NCBI GenBank assembly: GCA_017428635.1
Contig: JAFRQK010000051.1
Coordinates: forward strand, 1 to 64,000
Direction: 5' to 3'
Length of the DNA stretch: 64,000 nucleotides
From: Clostridia bacterium
GTDB lineage: Bacteria > Bacillota > Clostridia > Oscillospirales > CAG-272
Shown piece after piece: positions 25,493 to 32,849 of the stretch. The notes below the pieces were generated by a model. It was not told the origin of the DNA, did not search any database, and saw only the letters and a program-made list of their open reading frames with translations. Position numbers and translations under genes: made by a program. The number at the start of each line of letters is the position of its first letter. Position 1 is the stretch's first letter.

Positions 25493-26140
25493 ATGGTAAG
25501 GTTCTGGAACTGGTTCGCGAAGATCACCGGATGGCCGGTTCAGTTCATCTGCTTCCGAACCCGAACTTATTACGAAAACAGAAAAACCTGCTCGCGGCGG
25601 ATAAAGGGCCCCGCGATCATAATATCGAATCACACGTCGGTCTTCGACTATGCCGTTTATCTGTTCGTTTTCTTCTCGCGCACGCTCCGTTTTCAAATGG
25701 CGGAGGTACTTTACCGAAAGAAGCTGCTCGGCTGGTTTCTGCGCCGTATGGGCGGGATCTACGTCGACCGCGACGGGTTTGATTTCGGATTCGTAACGAA
25801 GTCCGAGGAGATCCTCGCAAAGGGCGGCGTCGTCGGGATATTCCCGGAAAGCCGCATACCAAAGCCGGGCGAGGAAAAGCCGCTCGAGTTCAAGACGAGC
25901 GCCGCGTATATCGCGCTGCGCGCCGACGCGCCGGTGATCCCGGTCGTGACGAACGGCTCGTATTTCAACTTCAAAAAGCGCGCCCGAGTCATGATCGGCG
26001 AGGCGATAAACGTCCGCGATCTGTCCGACCCCGACCTCGGCGAGAAGGAAGACCTCAAAAACGTGTCGGCAAAACTGAGAGAGCGCATCATCGAACTGGA
26101 GAAAAAGCTTTATGAAGAGGGAGAAAAAGGAAAAGGCTAA
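25493..26140 (+). CDS. PlsC-type 1-acylglycerol-3-phosphate acyltransferase (first copy)
   Basis: A 215-residue LPLAT-family protein. The catalytic H-x4-D is NHTSVFD (H47, D52); GGIYVDRDG and IFPESRIPKPGEE are the phosphate- and glycerol-site motifs, and APVIPVVTNG follows. Family members transfer an acyl group from acyl-CoA or acyl-ACP to a lysophospholipid-like acceptor. GGAGGG lies before ATG 25493. It overlaps the second copy by 29 bp. The adjacent ligases and carriers are the probable acyl donors. PESR rather than PEGT is a mild departure, so the acceptor may be unusual. Confidence 0.88.
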   Translation: MVRFWNWFAKITGWPVQFICFRTRTYYENRKTCSRRIKGPAIIISNHTSVFDYAVYLFVFFSRTLRFQMAEVLYRKKLLGWFLRRMGGIYVDRDGFDFGFVTKSEEILAKGGVVGIFPESRIPKPGEEKPLEFKTSAAYIALRADAPVIPVVTNGSYFNFKKRARVMIGEAINVRDLSDPDLGEKEDLKNVSAKLRERIIELEKKLYEEGEKGKG

Positions 26141-26759
26141 GCTGTTTTCCCCGAAGTATCTCATATACGATTTCGTCAAGGTCACGGCGGGGCTTCCGGG
26201 CCTTCTGATCTTCCGTCCGAAGTGGATCTACGAATCGGAGGAGGCAAAGAAGCGAATCCGCGGCGGCGCGCTCGTCGTATCCAACCACTACGGATTCTTC
26301 GATCCGCTGTTCCTCATGATCGCGATATGGTACAGACGCCACCGCTTCGTCTGCGGCAAGGAATTCTTCGAGTCGCGCGCGCGGTTCTGGTTCCGGTCGT
26401 TTCTGTGCATCCCGATAGACAGAGCGAACTTCAACATCTCCTCGCTTCGCGCGATAACGGACGCCATGAAGGCGGGATACCTCGTCAGCATGTTCCCCGA
26501 GGGGCACGTCAACGGTGAACGGACCGGCGACCTCGAGGACTTCAAGCCCGGGCTCGTGCTCATGGCGCTTCAGGCGAGAGCGCCCGTCGTTCCCGTATAT
26601 ATAAAACCGCGGCGCAGTTTTTTTGAACGCGTGCGGTTCGTCGTCGGCGAGCCGATCGACGTGACGTCGTTTTACGGAGACCGTCCGACTTTCGTTCAGA
26701 TAGAAGAAATAGCCCGCGCGGTGCGGGATAAAGAAGAACAACTGAAAGAATTGGCATAA
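26112..26759 (+). CDS. PlsC-type acyltransferase (second copy)
   Basis: A 215-residue paralogue of the preceding protein. The catalytic motif is NHYGFFD (H59, D64); CIPIDRANFN and MFPEGHVNGE are the later family blocks, and APVVPVYIKPR follows. It has a basic, lysine-rich N-terminus. The start at ATG 26112 overlaps the upstream gene by 29 bp, so the two are translated from one message. Two different PlsC proteins next to each other suggest acylation at two positions or of two acceptors. Confidence 0.88.
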   Translation: MKREKKEKAKLFSPKYLIYDFVKVTAGLPGLLIFRPKWIYESEEAKKRIRGGALVVSNHYGFFDPLFLMIAIWYRRHRFVCGKEFFESRARFWFRSFLCIPIDRANFNISSLRAITDAMKAGYLVSMFPEGHVNGERTGDLEDFKPGLVLMALQARAPVVPVYIKPRRSFFERVRFVVGEPIDVTSFYGDRPTFVQIEEIARAVRDKEEQLKELA

Positions 26760-26774
26760 AGGGGGATCACGACT

Positions 26775-28295
26775 ATGGAAAAGATCTTTGAAACGCGCAG
26801 TCTTTTTGAAAAATACACGGACAGGGAACAGTTCGACCGCATCCGCGAGTACGGATCGGTTACGGAAATGTGGGACGTCTGCCTTCGTGAGTTCGGCGAC
26901 AGAGCCGCCGTGTCGGACAGCGGCGTCGAGTACACGTTCGCGAAACTCGAAGAGGACGCCGCGGGATTCCGCACGCTGCTCTCTTCCCTGCCGCCGCACT
27001 CCCGCGTCGGCATATACGCGCCGAACTGCTACGACTGGATAAAATCGTTCGTCGCCGTCGTGACGGCGGGCCACGTCGCCGCGGCTCTTCCGCCGCAGCT
27101 CGACGCGCCGACCGCACTCGGATGCTCGATGATGCTGGGACTGTCCGCTCTGGTCTATTCGCCCGCGCTCGAGGAAAAACTCGAGATCCTCAAGGCGAAA
27201 AGACCGGATCTTCCGCTGATCCCCGCCGACGCTCTGTCGGATGAGAAAACCCCTATGGTCAAATGCGAAGAAGGCGATCCGTGCGCGATCGTCTTCACGG
27301 GCGGCACGACCGGACGGAGCAAGGGCGCTCTGCTCTCGCACCGCGCCGTCATGCAGGGCACGGTCAACGGATGCTACGGCTACCGCGACGTGTTTTATCA
27401 GAGATATCTGTTGATCCTGCCGCTGACCCACGTCTTCGGCCTCGTTCGAAACCTCATGACCTCGCTCTACACCGGCAGCGCGCTCTTCGTCTGCCGCAAC
27501 AACAAAGATATGTTCCGCGATATCGCGGTCTTCCGCCCGACGATCATGGTGATGGTCCCGGCGCTGGCGGAGATGGCGCTGACCCTTTCCAAGAAGTTCG
27601 GGAAGAACATGCTCGGCGACGACCTCAAGACGATAATCTGCGGCGCGGCTCCCGTCTCGCCGTTCCTTATCGGCGAGTACGACCGCCTCGGCATCAAACT
27701 GCTCGCGGGGTACGGTCTCACCGAGTCCGCGAATCTCGTCTCGGGCAACCCGGAGAGCGTGGCTAAACCCGAATCGGTCGGCGTCCCGTTCCCGCATCAG
27801 GAGTTCAGGATCACGGAGAGCGGCGAGCTGCTGCTTCGCGGCAAGAACATGATGGACGGCTACGTCGGGGCCGACGAGCCGGACGCCTACGACGGCGACT
27901 GGTTCCGCACCGGAGATCTCGTCAGGCTGGACGACGAGGGATACCTCTATATCACCGGCCGCGTCAAGGAGATCATCGTTCTGCCGAGCGGCGAGAACGT
28001 GTCCCCCGCCGAAGTCGAGGCGTATTTCAACGAATTCGACTTTATCCAGGACTCCCAGGTGTTTGAGGACGAGAACGAACTCGGCGCGCGTATCCTCGCG
28101 CTCGAGGTCGTGCCGCGCGCTACGGAACTCGCCGGCATGGAGCCCGAAGAAAAGAAAAAGTACATCGTATCCGAACTCGAAAAGAAAAACGCGACGCTCC
28201 CGTCTCATTTCCGCGTCAGCCGTATCACGGTACGCGACGCCGATTTTGAGAGGACGCCCGCAATGAAGATAGTGAGATACAAGAAATTCCAATGA
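26775..28295 (+). CDS. AMP-forming acyl-CoA/acyl-ACP synthetase
   Basis: A 506-residue ANL ligase without a carrier domain. The P-loop IVFTGGTTGRSKGAL is intact, unlike in the first ligase. LPLTHVFGLVRNL, AAPVSPFLIGEYD, LAGYGLTESANLV, FRTGDLVRLDDEG and YITGRVKEIIVLPSGENVSP complete the adenylation and hinge motifs; the C-terminal AMKIVRYKK holds the expected lysine. It is close to fatty-acyl ligases. Its stop overlaps the ATG of the acyl carrier gene by 4 bp, which makes that protein its probable acceptor. Chain length specificity cannot be read. Confidence 0.9.
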   Translation: MEKIFETRSLFEKYTDREQFDRIREYGSVTEMWDVCLREFGDRAAVSDSGVEYTFAKLEEDAAGFRTLLSSLPPHSRVGIYAPNCYDWIKSFVAVVTAGHVAAALPPQLDAPTALGCSMMLGLSALVYSPALEEKLEILKAKRPDLPLIPADALSDEKTPMVKCEEGDPCAIVFTGGTTGRSKGALLSHRAVMQGTVNGCYGYRDVFYQRYLLILPLTHVFGLVRNLMTSLYTGSALFVCRNNKDMFRDIAVFRPTIMVMVPALAEMALTLSKKFGKNMLGDDLKTIICGAAPVSPFLIGEYDRLGIKLLAGYGLTESANLVSGNPESVAKPESVGVPFPHQEFRITESGELLLRGKNMMDGYVGADEPDAYDGDWFRTGDLVRLDDEGYLYITGRVKEIIVLPSGENVSPAEVEAYFNEFDFIQDSQVFEDENELGARILALEVVPRATELAGMEPEEKKKYIVSELEKKNATLPSHFRVSRITVRDADFERTPAMKIVRYKKFQ

Positions 28296-28534
28296 AAAGA
28301 GAAGAGATAATCGAAAAACTGCGCGAGATCCTCGCCGCCGCGGGAGACGGGACCGTCCCCGCCGTCTCGGACGACTCCAATCTCGCCACCGATCTCGGTC
28401 TTTCCTCCGTCAGCATGCTCTATATGGTCATCGCGATCGAGGAGGAGTTCGGGATCAGATTCGACGACGTCGGCGCATCCGACTTCGCCCTGCTCTCGGA
28501 CGTCGTGGACTACATCGAGGGTAAACTCAAATGA
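28292..28534 (+). CDS. Acyl carrier protein
   Basis: An 80-residue carrier protein with four predicted helices. The modification site is DLGLSSVSM, where S39 aligns with the phosphopantetheine serine; the usual Asp before it is replaced by Ser. Acidic residues in helix two (IEEEFGIRF) are as expected. It overlaps the ligase upstream and the LRAT/PPTase fusion downstream by 4 bp each. The housekeeping fatty-acid-synthesis ACP normally lies with fab genes, so this looks like a dedicated carrier for this cluster. Confidence 0.93.
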   Translation: MKREEIIEKLREILAAAGDGTVPAVSDDSNLATDLGLSSVSMLYMVIAIEEEFGIRFDDVGASDFALLSDVVDYIEGKLK

Positions 28535-29568
28535 AGTGGCTGCCCGCCGACTGCTCGTTCGGCGATACGGTGAGGGTCAGGATCGGCTCGGTCTATCACT
28601 ACGGGATCTTCGTCTCGGAGGATGAGATCATCGCGTTCGGTCTTCCTCCCGTTCCCGAATACCGGGACCGCCCCGAACGGCTCACCGTCCTCGCGACGGA
28701 CGCCGACACGTTCTCGTGCGGCTCGATCATCGAGAAAGCCGTCTTCTCTTTCTCCGAGAAGAGAAAGAAAAGGACGCCCGCGAAGACCGTCGAGGCCGCC
28801 AGATCGCGGATCGGCGAGACGGGCTACAACATCATCCACAACAACTGCGAGCATTTCGTCAACGAATGCGTCTTCGGCGTCGCGCGGTGTACGGTCGAGG
28901 AGGAAGCGCGAAAGCGCTGGCTCTCCCGCCCGATCTGCGACGTATATATCGCAAAGATCGAAGATTTTTCGCAAAACGGCGCGGTATATCCGCCGGAACG
29001 CGACCGCGAGATAAAAGAGTGTCGAAACGACGCCCTTCGCGCGGCGAAATACGCCGACTGGGCGCTCCTCGCGCTCGCCGCGAAGCGGTCGCTCGCCGTC
29101 GATTTCGAGAAGACCGGGTTCAAAAAAACGCGCCGGGGCAGATGGTGCGCCGGGGGATTCGACTTTTCCCTCTCGCACGCCGCGGGATCCGTCGCCGTAG
29201 CCGTCTCGGGCGACGCCGTCGGCGTCGATATCGAATCGGTCCGGGATTTTGAAAAAAAGAAAGCGTCGGAGCGCACGGATAAGCTGCGCGAGCGCTTCTT
29301 CACGGAAAACGAGAGATCCGCGTATCCCGACGGGGCGCTGCCGTTTCTGTCCTGCTGGACGAAAAAAGAGGCGGAATTCAAGCGCCGCGGGCGCGGCGGG
29401 TTCGATCCCGCGTCGCTCGATACGACGAAGACGGACGCCGCGTCGTTTCTCGCCGACGGCGAGAGCGAGACCGTCCTGTCGGTCAGCGCCGACGCGATCG
29501 GAGCGCTTCGCGTTTTCACGGTCAAGGGGGACGCCGTCCGCCTCGCCGAGTATCAAAAAATAAGGTAA
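28531..29568 (+). CDS. LRAT-like acyltransferase/peptidase domain fused to a 4'-phosphopantetheinyl transferase
   Basis: This 345-residue protein has two parts. Residues 1 to about 125 resemble the LRAT/NlpC-P60 fold: H23 in VYHYGIFV and C106 in NNCEHFVNECVFG form the expected His/Cys pair. LRAT relatives transfer acyl groups between lipids through a thioester on that Cys. Residues about 165-345 are an Sfp-type PPTase: FSLSH (212-216), GVDIE with D233 and E235 for Mg2+, and WTKKEAEFK with E280 and K284. The PPTase should activate the carrier protein and carrier domain encoded upstream. The 4-bp overlap with the carrier gene fits. I know of no described fusion of this kind; that is from memory, not a search. 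Confidence 0.85.
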   Translation: MKWLPADCSFGDTVRVRIGSVYHYGIFVSEDEIIAFGLPPVPEYRDRPERLTVLATDADTFSCGSIIEKAVFSFSEKRKKRTPAKTVEAARSRIGETGYNIIHNNCEHFVNECVFGVARCTVEEEARKRWLSRPICDVYIAKIEDFSQNGAVYPPERDREIKECRNDALRAAKYADWALLALAAKRSLAVDFEKTGFKKTRRGRWCAGGFDFSLSHAAGSVAVAVSGDAVGVDIESVRDFEKKKASERTDKLRERFFTENERSAYPDGALPFLSCWTKKEAEFKRRGRGGFDPASLDTTKTDAASFLADGESETVLSVSADAIGALRVFTVKGDAVRLAEYQKIR

Positions 29569-29594
29569 CGGAAGTTGCCCTGCCGGAGTTTTTT

Positions 29595-30518
29595 ATGCCG
29601 TTCGTAATTGCAGCCGCCGCGCTGATTCTTCTGTATATCATTTTTATAATCGGGCCTTCGATCGTCGCGTTCCATTTTATTTTCTCGCGCATGACGTCGG
29701 TGAAACTCGACGACGTATCGAAAGCCGACAGCCGTTACACCCCCTTCATCCCCGCGATGATCGAGGGACGCGATTTCATTGCGGCGCAAAACCCCGAAGA
29801 AGTCGAAATAACGTCAAACGACGGGATAACGCTCGCCGCCGACTACGTCGAGGCCGGGTCTGACCGCACGGCGATCTTTCTGCACGGATACCACTCCGAC
29901 GCGGGAGTGAATTTCCCGATCCAGGGAAAAATGTTTTACGAGGCGGGATTCAACCTCATCCTCGTCGACCAGCGCGCGCACGCCAGAAGCGGCGGCAACC
30001 GCTCGACGCTCGGAGTTCTCGAGGGCGGTGACGCCGTGAAGTGGTGCGAATACGCCGCGTCGCGCGGCGCCGGTAAAATCGTCCTTTACGGCCTTTCGAT
30101 GGGAGCGTCCGCGCTCGCGCTCGCCGCGGACCGGTTCGATCCCGAGACCGTCCGCGCGCTCGTCGTCGACTGCGGGTTCGCGTCGCCTTACGAGCAGCTG
30201 ATCTGCGAGTGCAAGAGAAGAAAACTCCCGTGGCGCCTTATGATGGTCTGGATCCGCCTCGCGGCGAAGATCTCCCTCGGCATCGACATCAAAAAGAGCT
30301 CGACAGAGGCGCTGGCTAATTCGCGCGTTCCCGTATTCTTCATTCACGGGACGGCGGACGCGACCGTTCCGGTCGAGCAGAGCAAAAAAAACTACGAGGC
30401 GTGCGCCGCCCGGAAGGGGATCTTCCTGACGGAGGGCGCCGCCCACACAGTCGCCTTCCCCGCCGGAGGGGAAGCGGCAAAAAGCGCGATGTTCTCATTT
30501 ATAAACGAAAATCTTTGA
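29595..30518 (+). CDS. Alpha/beta hydrolase with N-terminal membrane anchor
   Basis: A 307-residue serine hydrolase. Residues about 3-28 form one membrane segment, so the catalytic domain is probably outside. HGYHSDAG is the oxyanion region, VDQRAHARSGG the loop after strand 4, GLSMGAS the nucleophile elbow, HGTADATVP carries the acid, and GAAHTVAF the catalytic His. It is similar to the YqkD/FrsA-like group. It lies 26 bp after the LRAT/PPTase gene, in the same direction. A lipase or thioesterase role within the cluster is possible but unproven. Confidence 0.88.
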   Translation: MPFVIAAAALILLYIIFIIGPSIVAFHFIFSRMTSVKLDDVSKADSRYTPFIPAMIEGRDFIAAQNPEEVEITSNDGITLAADYVEAGSDRTAIFLHGYHSDAGVNFPIQGKMFYEAGFNLILVDQRAHARSGGNRSTLGVLEGGDAVKWCEYAASRGAGKIVLYGLSMGASALALAADRFDPETVRALVVDCGFASPYEQLICECKRRKLPWRLMMVWIRLAAKISLGIDIKKSSTEALANSRVPVFFIHGTADATVPVEQSKKNYEACAARKGIFLTEGAAHTVAFPAGGEAAKSAMFSFINENL

Positions 30519-30530
30519 GCGGAGGCTTAT

Positions 30531-31466
30531 ATGAAAAATTTTGAAATTCTCGCTGATATGAACTGCGACCTCGGCCGCGAGTTCACGGAAAAGTACGACC
30601 TGCGTCTTCTCCCCGGTCATCTTAAATTCCCGGGCGATGAGGAGATGCCCGCGTTCGTCGAATGGGAAAAGATCTCCAAAGAGGAGTTTTACGCCGCGCT
30701 CAAAAAGGATCCCGACGGCTTCTCGACCGCGCCGCCGAACTCGCGCGAGTTTGCGGACGCGATGGAGGAGGTCGTCCGTGACGGCACGCCGCTGCTCGTC
30801 ATGACGATCTCGAGCGGCATCAGCGGAGCGTACGGCTTCGCCGTGACCGCGAGGGATTCCGTCCTCGAAAAGTATCCGGACGCCGAGATCAGCGTCGTCG
30901 ACACGCTGCGCTTCGGTCCCGGCTTCGGCCTGATGGCCGTTTACGCCGCGATGCTCAGGGAAGAAGGAAAGACGCTTTCCGAGGTCAGGGAATATCTTGA
31001 GGTCAATAAGAACCGCTTCCATCAGGCGGGCTGGCTCGACGACCTCACGTTCGTCGCAAAAAAAGGCCGTCTGACGCACGCAAAGGCGTTCTTCGGCACG
31101 CTCGCCGGAGTGAAGCCGATCGGCGAGTTCGACTACAACGGCCTGACGACCGTCATAGGTAAGGCGAAGGGAACGAAAGCGGCGTACGCCGCGCTGCTCG
31201 ACTACATCGAAAAGACGGTCGAGGATCCCGAGGGCCAGATCTTCTTCATCGCTCAGACGAACCGTATGCCTCAGGCGGAGGAATACCGCCGCCTGATCGA
31301 AGAGAGATTCCACCCGAAAGCCGTATATATCAACGACGTGTTCCCGTCGTGCGGGATCAATATCGGTCCCGGCCTCATGGCGGCATATTACGTAGGCAGA
31401 CCCATCTCGTCCGATCTCTCGGAGGAGAAAGAGATCATCGAAAATTTCCTGAGCAAGGGGGAATAA
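30531..31466 (+). CDS. DegV-family fatty-acid-binding protein (FakB-like)
   Basis: A 311-residue DegV protein. ILADMNCDLG opens the fold, TISSGISGAYGF is the fatty acid carboxylate-binding loop, and the second domain with KGRLTHAKAFFGTLAGVKP is typical. FakB proteins present a bound fatty acid to the kinase FakA, giving acyl-phosphate. A GGAGG site lies before ATG 30531. A FakA-type kinase follows two genes later in the same operon, which strongly supports this reading. Confidence 0.9.
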   Translation: MKNFEILADMNCDLGREFTEKYDLRLLPGHLKFPGDEEMPAFVEWEKISKEEFYAALKKDPDGFSTAPPNSREFADAMEEVVRDGTPLLVMTISSGISGAYGFAVTARDSVLEKYPDAEISVVDTLRFGPGFGLMAVYAAMLREEGKTLSEVREYLEVNKNRFHQAGWLDDLTFVAKKGRLTHAKAFFGTLAGVKPIGEFDYNGLTTVIGKAKGTKAAYAALLDYIEKTVEDPEGQIFFIAQTNRMPQAEEYRRLIEERFHPKAVYINDVFPSCGINIGPGLMAAYYVGRPISSDLSEEKEIIENFLSKGE

Positions 31467-31469
31467 CGG

Positions 31470-32825
31470 ATGAACAAGATCACGGGAAGAGGAAAGATAA
31501 TCCTCTACGCGGCGTCCGGAATGGGCGTCAACCTGCTCAACACGATGATGGCGTCGTACCTCTGCTCCGCTCTTCTGACGGGCGGATTCGGCGAAGCGGC
31601 GATCCCGTATCAGACGTTTGAGCAGACGAACCTCGTCATTCCCGGCGCGTTCGGCCTTTGGGCGATCATGGCGCTGATCGCGAAGATCATCGACGGCGTC
31701 ATCGACGTTCCGATGGCGTCGATCTCCGACAACCTGCGCACGCGTTTCGGAAGAAGAAGACCCGCGATCCTGATCGGTCTTTGCGGCGTGATCTTCTTCT
31801 ACACGATGTTCACGCTCGTGACTCCGATCCACGGTCAGATGACCGTCCTGAATACCGTCTACTACGGCGTGATACTGTGCCTGTTCTATACGACCTATAC
31901 TCTGACGATGGTCTCCTACTACGCGACGTTCACCGAATTCCTCGAGAACGAGCGCGACAGAAACCTCGTCTCCAACGCCAAATCGGTGTTCGACATTTTC
32001 TACTTCATAATCGGTTACGTTCTCGTCGCGGCGCTCCTCAAGGGGCTCAACATCCGCGTCGTGGCGATGATCGTCCTTCCGCTGTCGCTGCTCATGCTGA
32101 TCCCGATCTTCATGATAAAGGAAAAGGATCTGCGAGCGGATCCTGACGGCGTCGAAGTCGAGCCGAAAATCAACCTTTTCAAGTCGCTCGGCTATACGTT
32201 CAAAAACCGCGATTTCATAATCTGGATGCTGGTTTACTCGATCATGACGTTCGGCGTCCAGCTCTTCCTCGGCGGTATCAACGAGTATTTCTCGAAGACC
32301 GGAATGAGTATGATGATAGTGATGGCGTGCTCGTTCGCGCCCGTTCCGTTCACTCTGCTCATCTACAATAAGATCCTGAGAAAATACGGCTTTGCGATCG
32401 CGTTCCGCTACACGCTTCTGACGTACGCGATCGGCATGACGGCGATGTACGGCGTCGCGAATCTCGCAGGCGGAACGGCAAAGACGGTCCTCGCGGTCGT
32501 CGTGGGGCTGATATCGTCGCTCTCGATCGGTTCTCTGTTCGCGGTGTCGTATTCGGTGCCCTCTCAGCTTGCCGCCGACGAGGAGGCGAGGACGGGGCAG
32601 TCCAATTCCGCGATGTACTTCGCGGTACAGGGCCTCTTCTCCGCCGTCGCAGCCGGTATAGCGACCGGCCCCGTGCTCACCGGCCTCAAGGGGTCGGGCG
32701 AGGGACAGAGCGCGATCATCTATATGACGCTCATCTGCGCCGCTGCGATGCTCGTCGCGTTCGCGCTGACGTTCATCCTGCCGAAGACCGTCCGCGGTAT
32801 GGGCAAGGAAAAGAAAGACAAATAA
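31470..32825 (+). CDS. GPH/MelB-type MFS transporter
   Basis: A 451-residue protein with about 12 membrane segments and the GPH (glycoside-pentoside-hexuronide:cation symporter) signature: DGVIDVPMASISDNLRTRFG near residue 80 followed by GRRRPAILIG. It starts 3 bp after the degV stop. The GPH family usually imports sugars with Na+ or H+, but it also includes the vertebrate lysophospholipid transporter MFSD2A. Between a fatty-acid-binding protein and a fatty acid kinase, a lipid-like substrate is worth considering. That is inference from context only. Confidence 0.88.
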   Translation: MNKITGRGKIILYAASGMGVNLLNTMMASYLCSALLTGGFGEAAIPYQTFEQTNLVIPGAFGLWAIMALIAKIIDGVIDVPMASISDNLRTRFGRRRPAILIGLCGVIFFYTMFTLVTPIHGQMTVLNTVYYGVILCLFYTTYTLTMVSYYATFTEFLENERDRNLVSNAKSVFDIFYFIIGYVLVAALLKGLNIRVVAMIVLPLSLLMLIPIFMIKEKDLRADPDGVEVEPKINLFKSLGYTFKNRDFIIWMLVYSIMTFGVQLFLGGINEYFSKTGMSMMIVMACSFAPVPFTLLIYNKILRKYGFAIAFRYTLLTYAIGMTAMYGVANLAGGTAKTVLAVVVGLISSLSIGSLFAVSYSVPSQLAADEEARTGQSNSAMYFAVQGLFSAVAAGIATGPVLTGLKGSGEGQSAIIYMTLICAAAMLVAFALTFILPKTVRGMGKEKKDK

Positions 32826-32849
32826 TCATCCGAAAAGGATCCGTCATTT

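Noticed and set aside
26088..28292. A 734-codon open frame on the minus strand
   Set aside because: It lies antisense to the PlsC and acyl ligase genes, which have intact catalytic motifs; the reverse protein is an Arg/Asp/His-rich shadow.
30495..31832. A 445-codon minus-strand open frame
   Set aside because: It is antisense to degV and the start of the transporter gene; the sequence is shadow-like.
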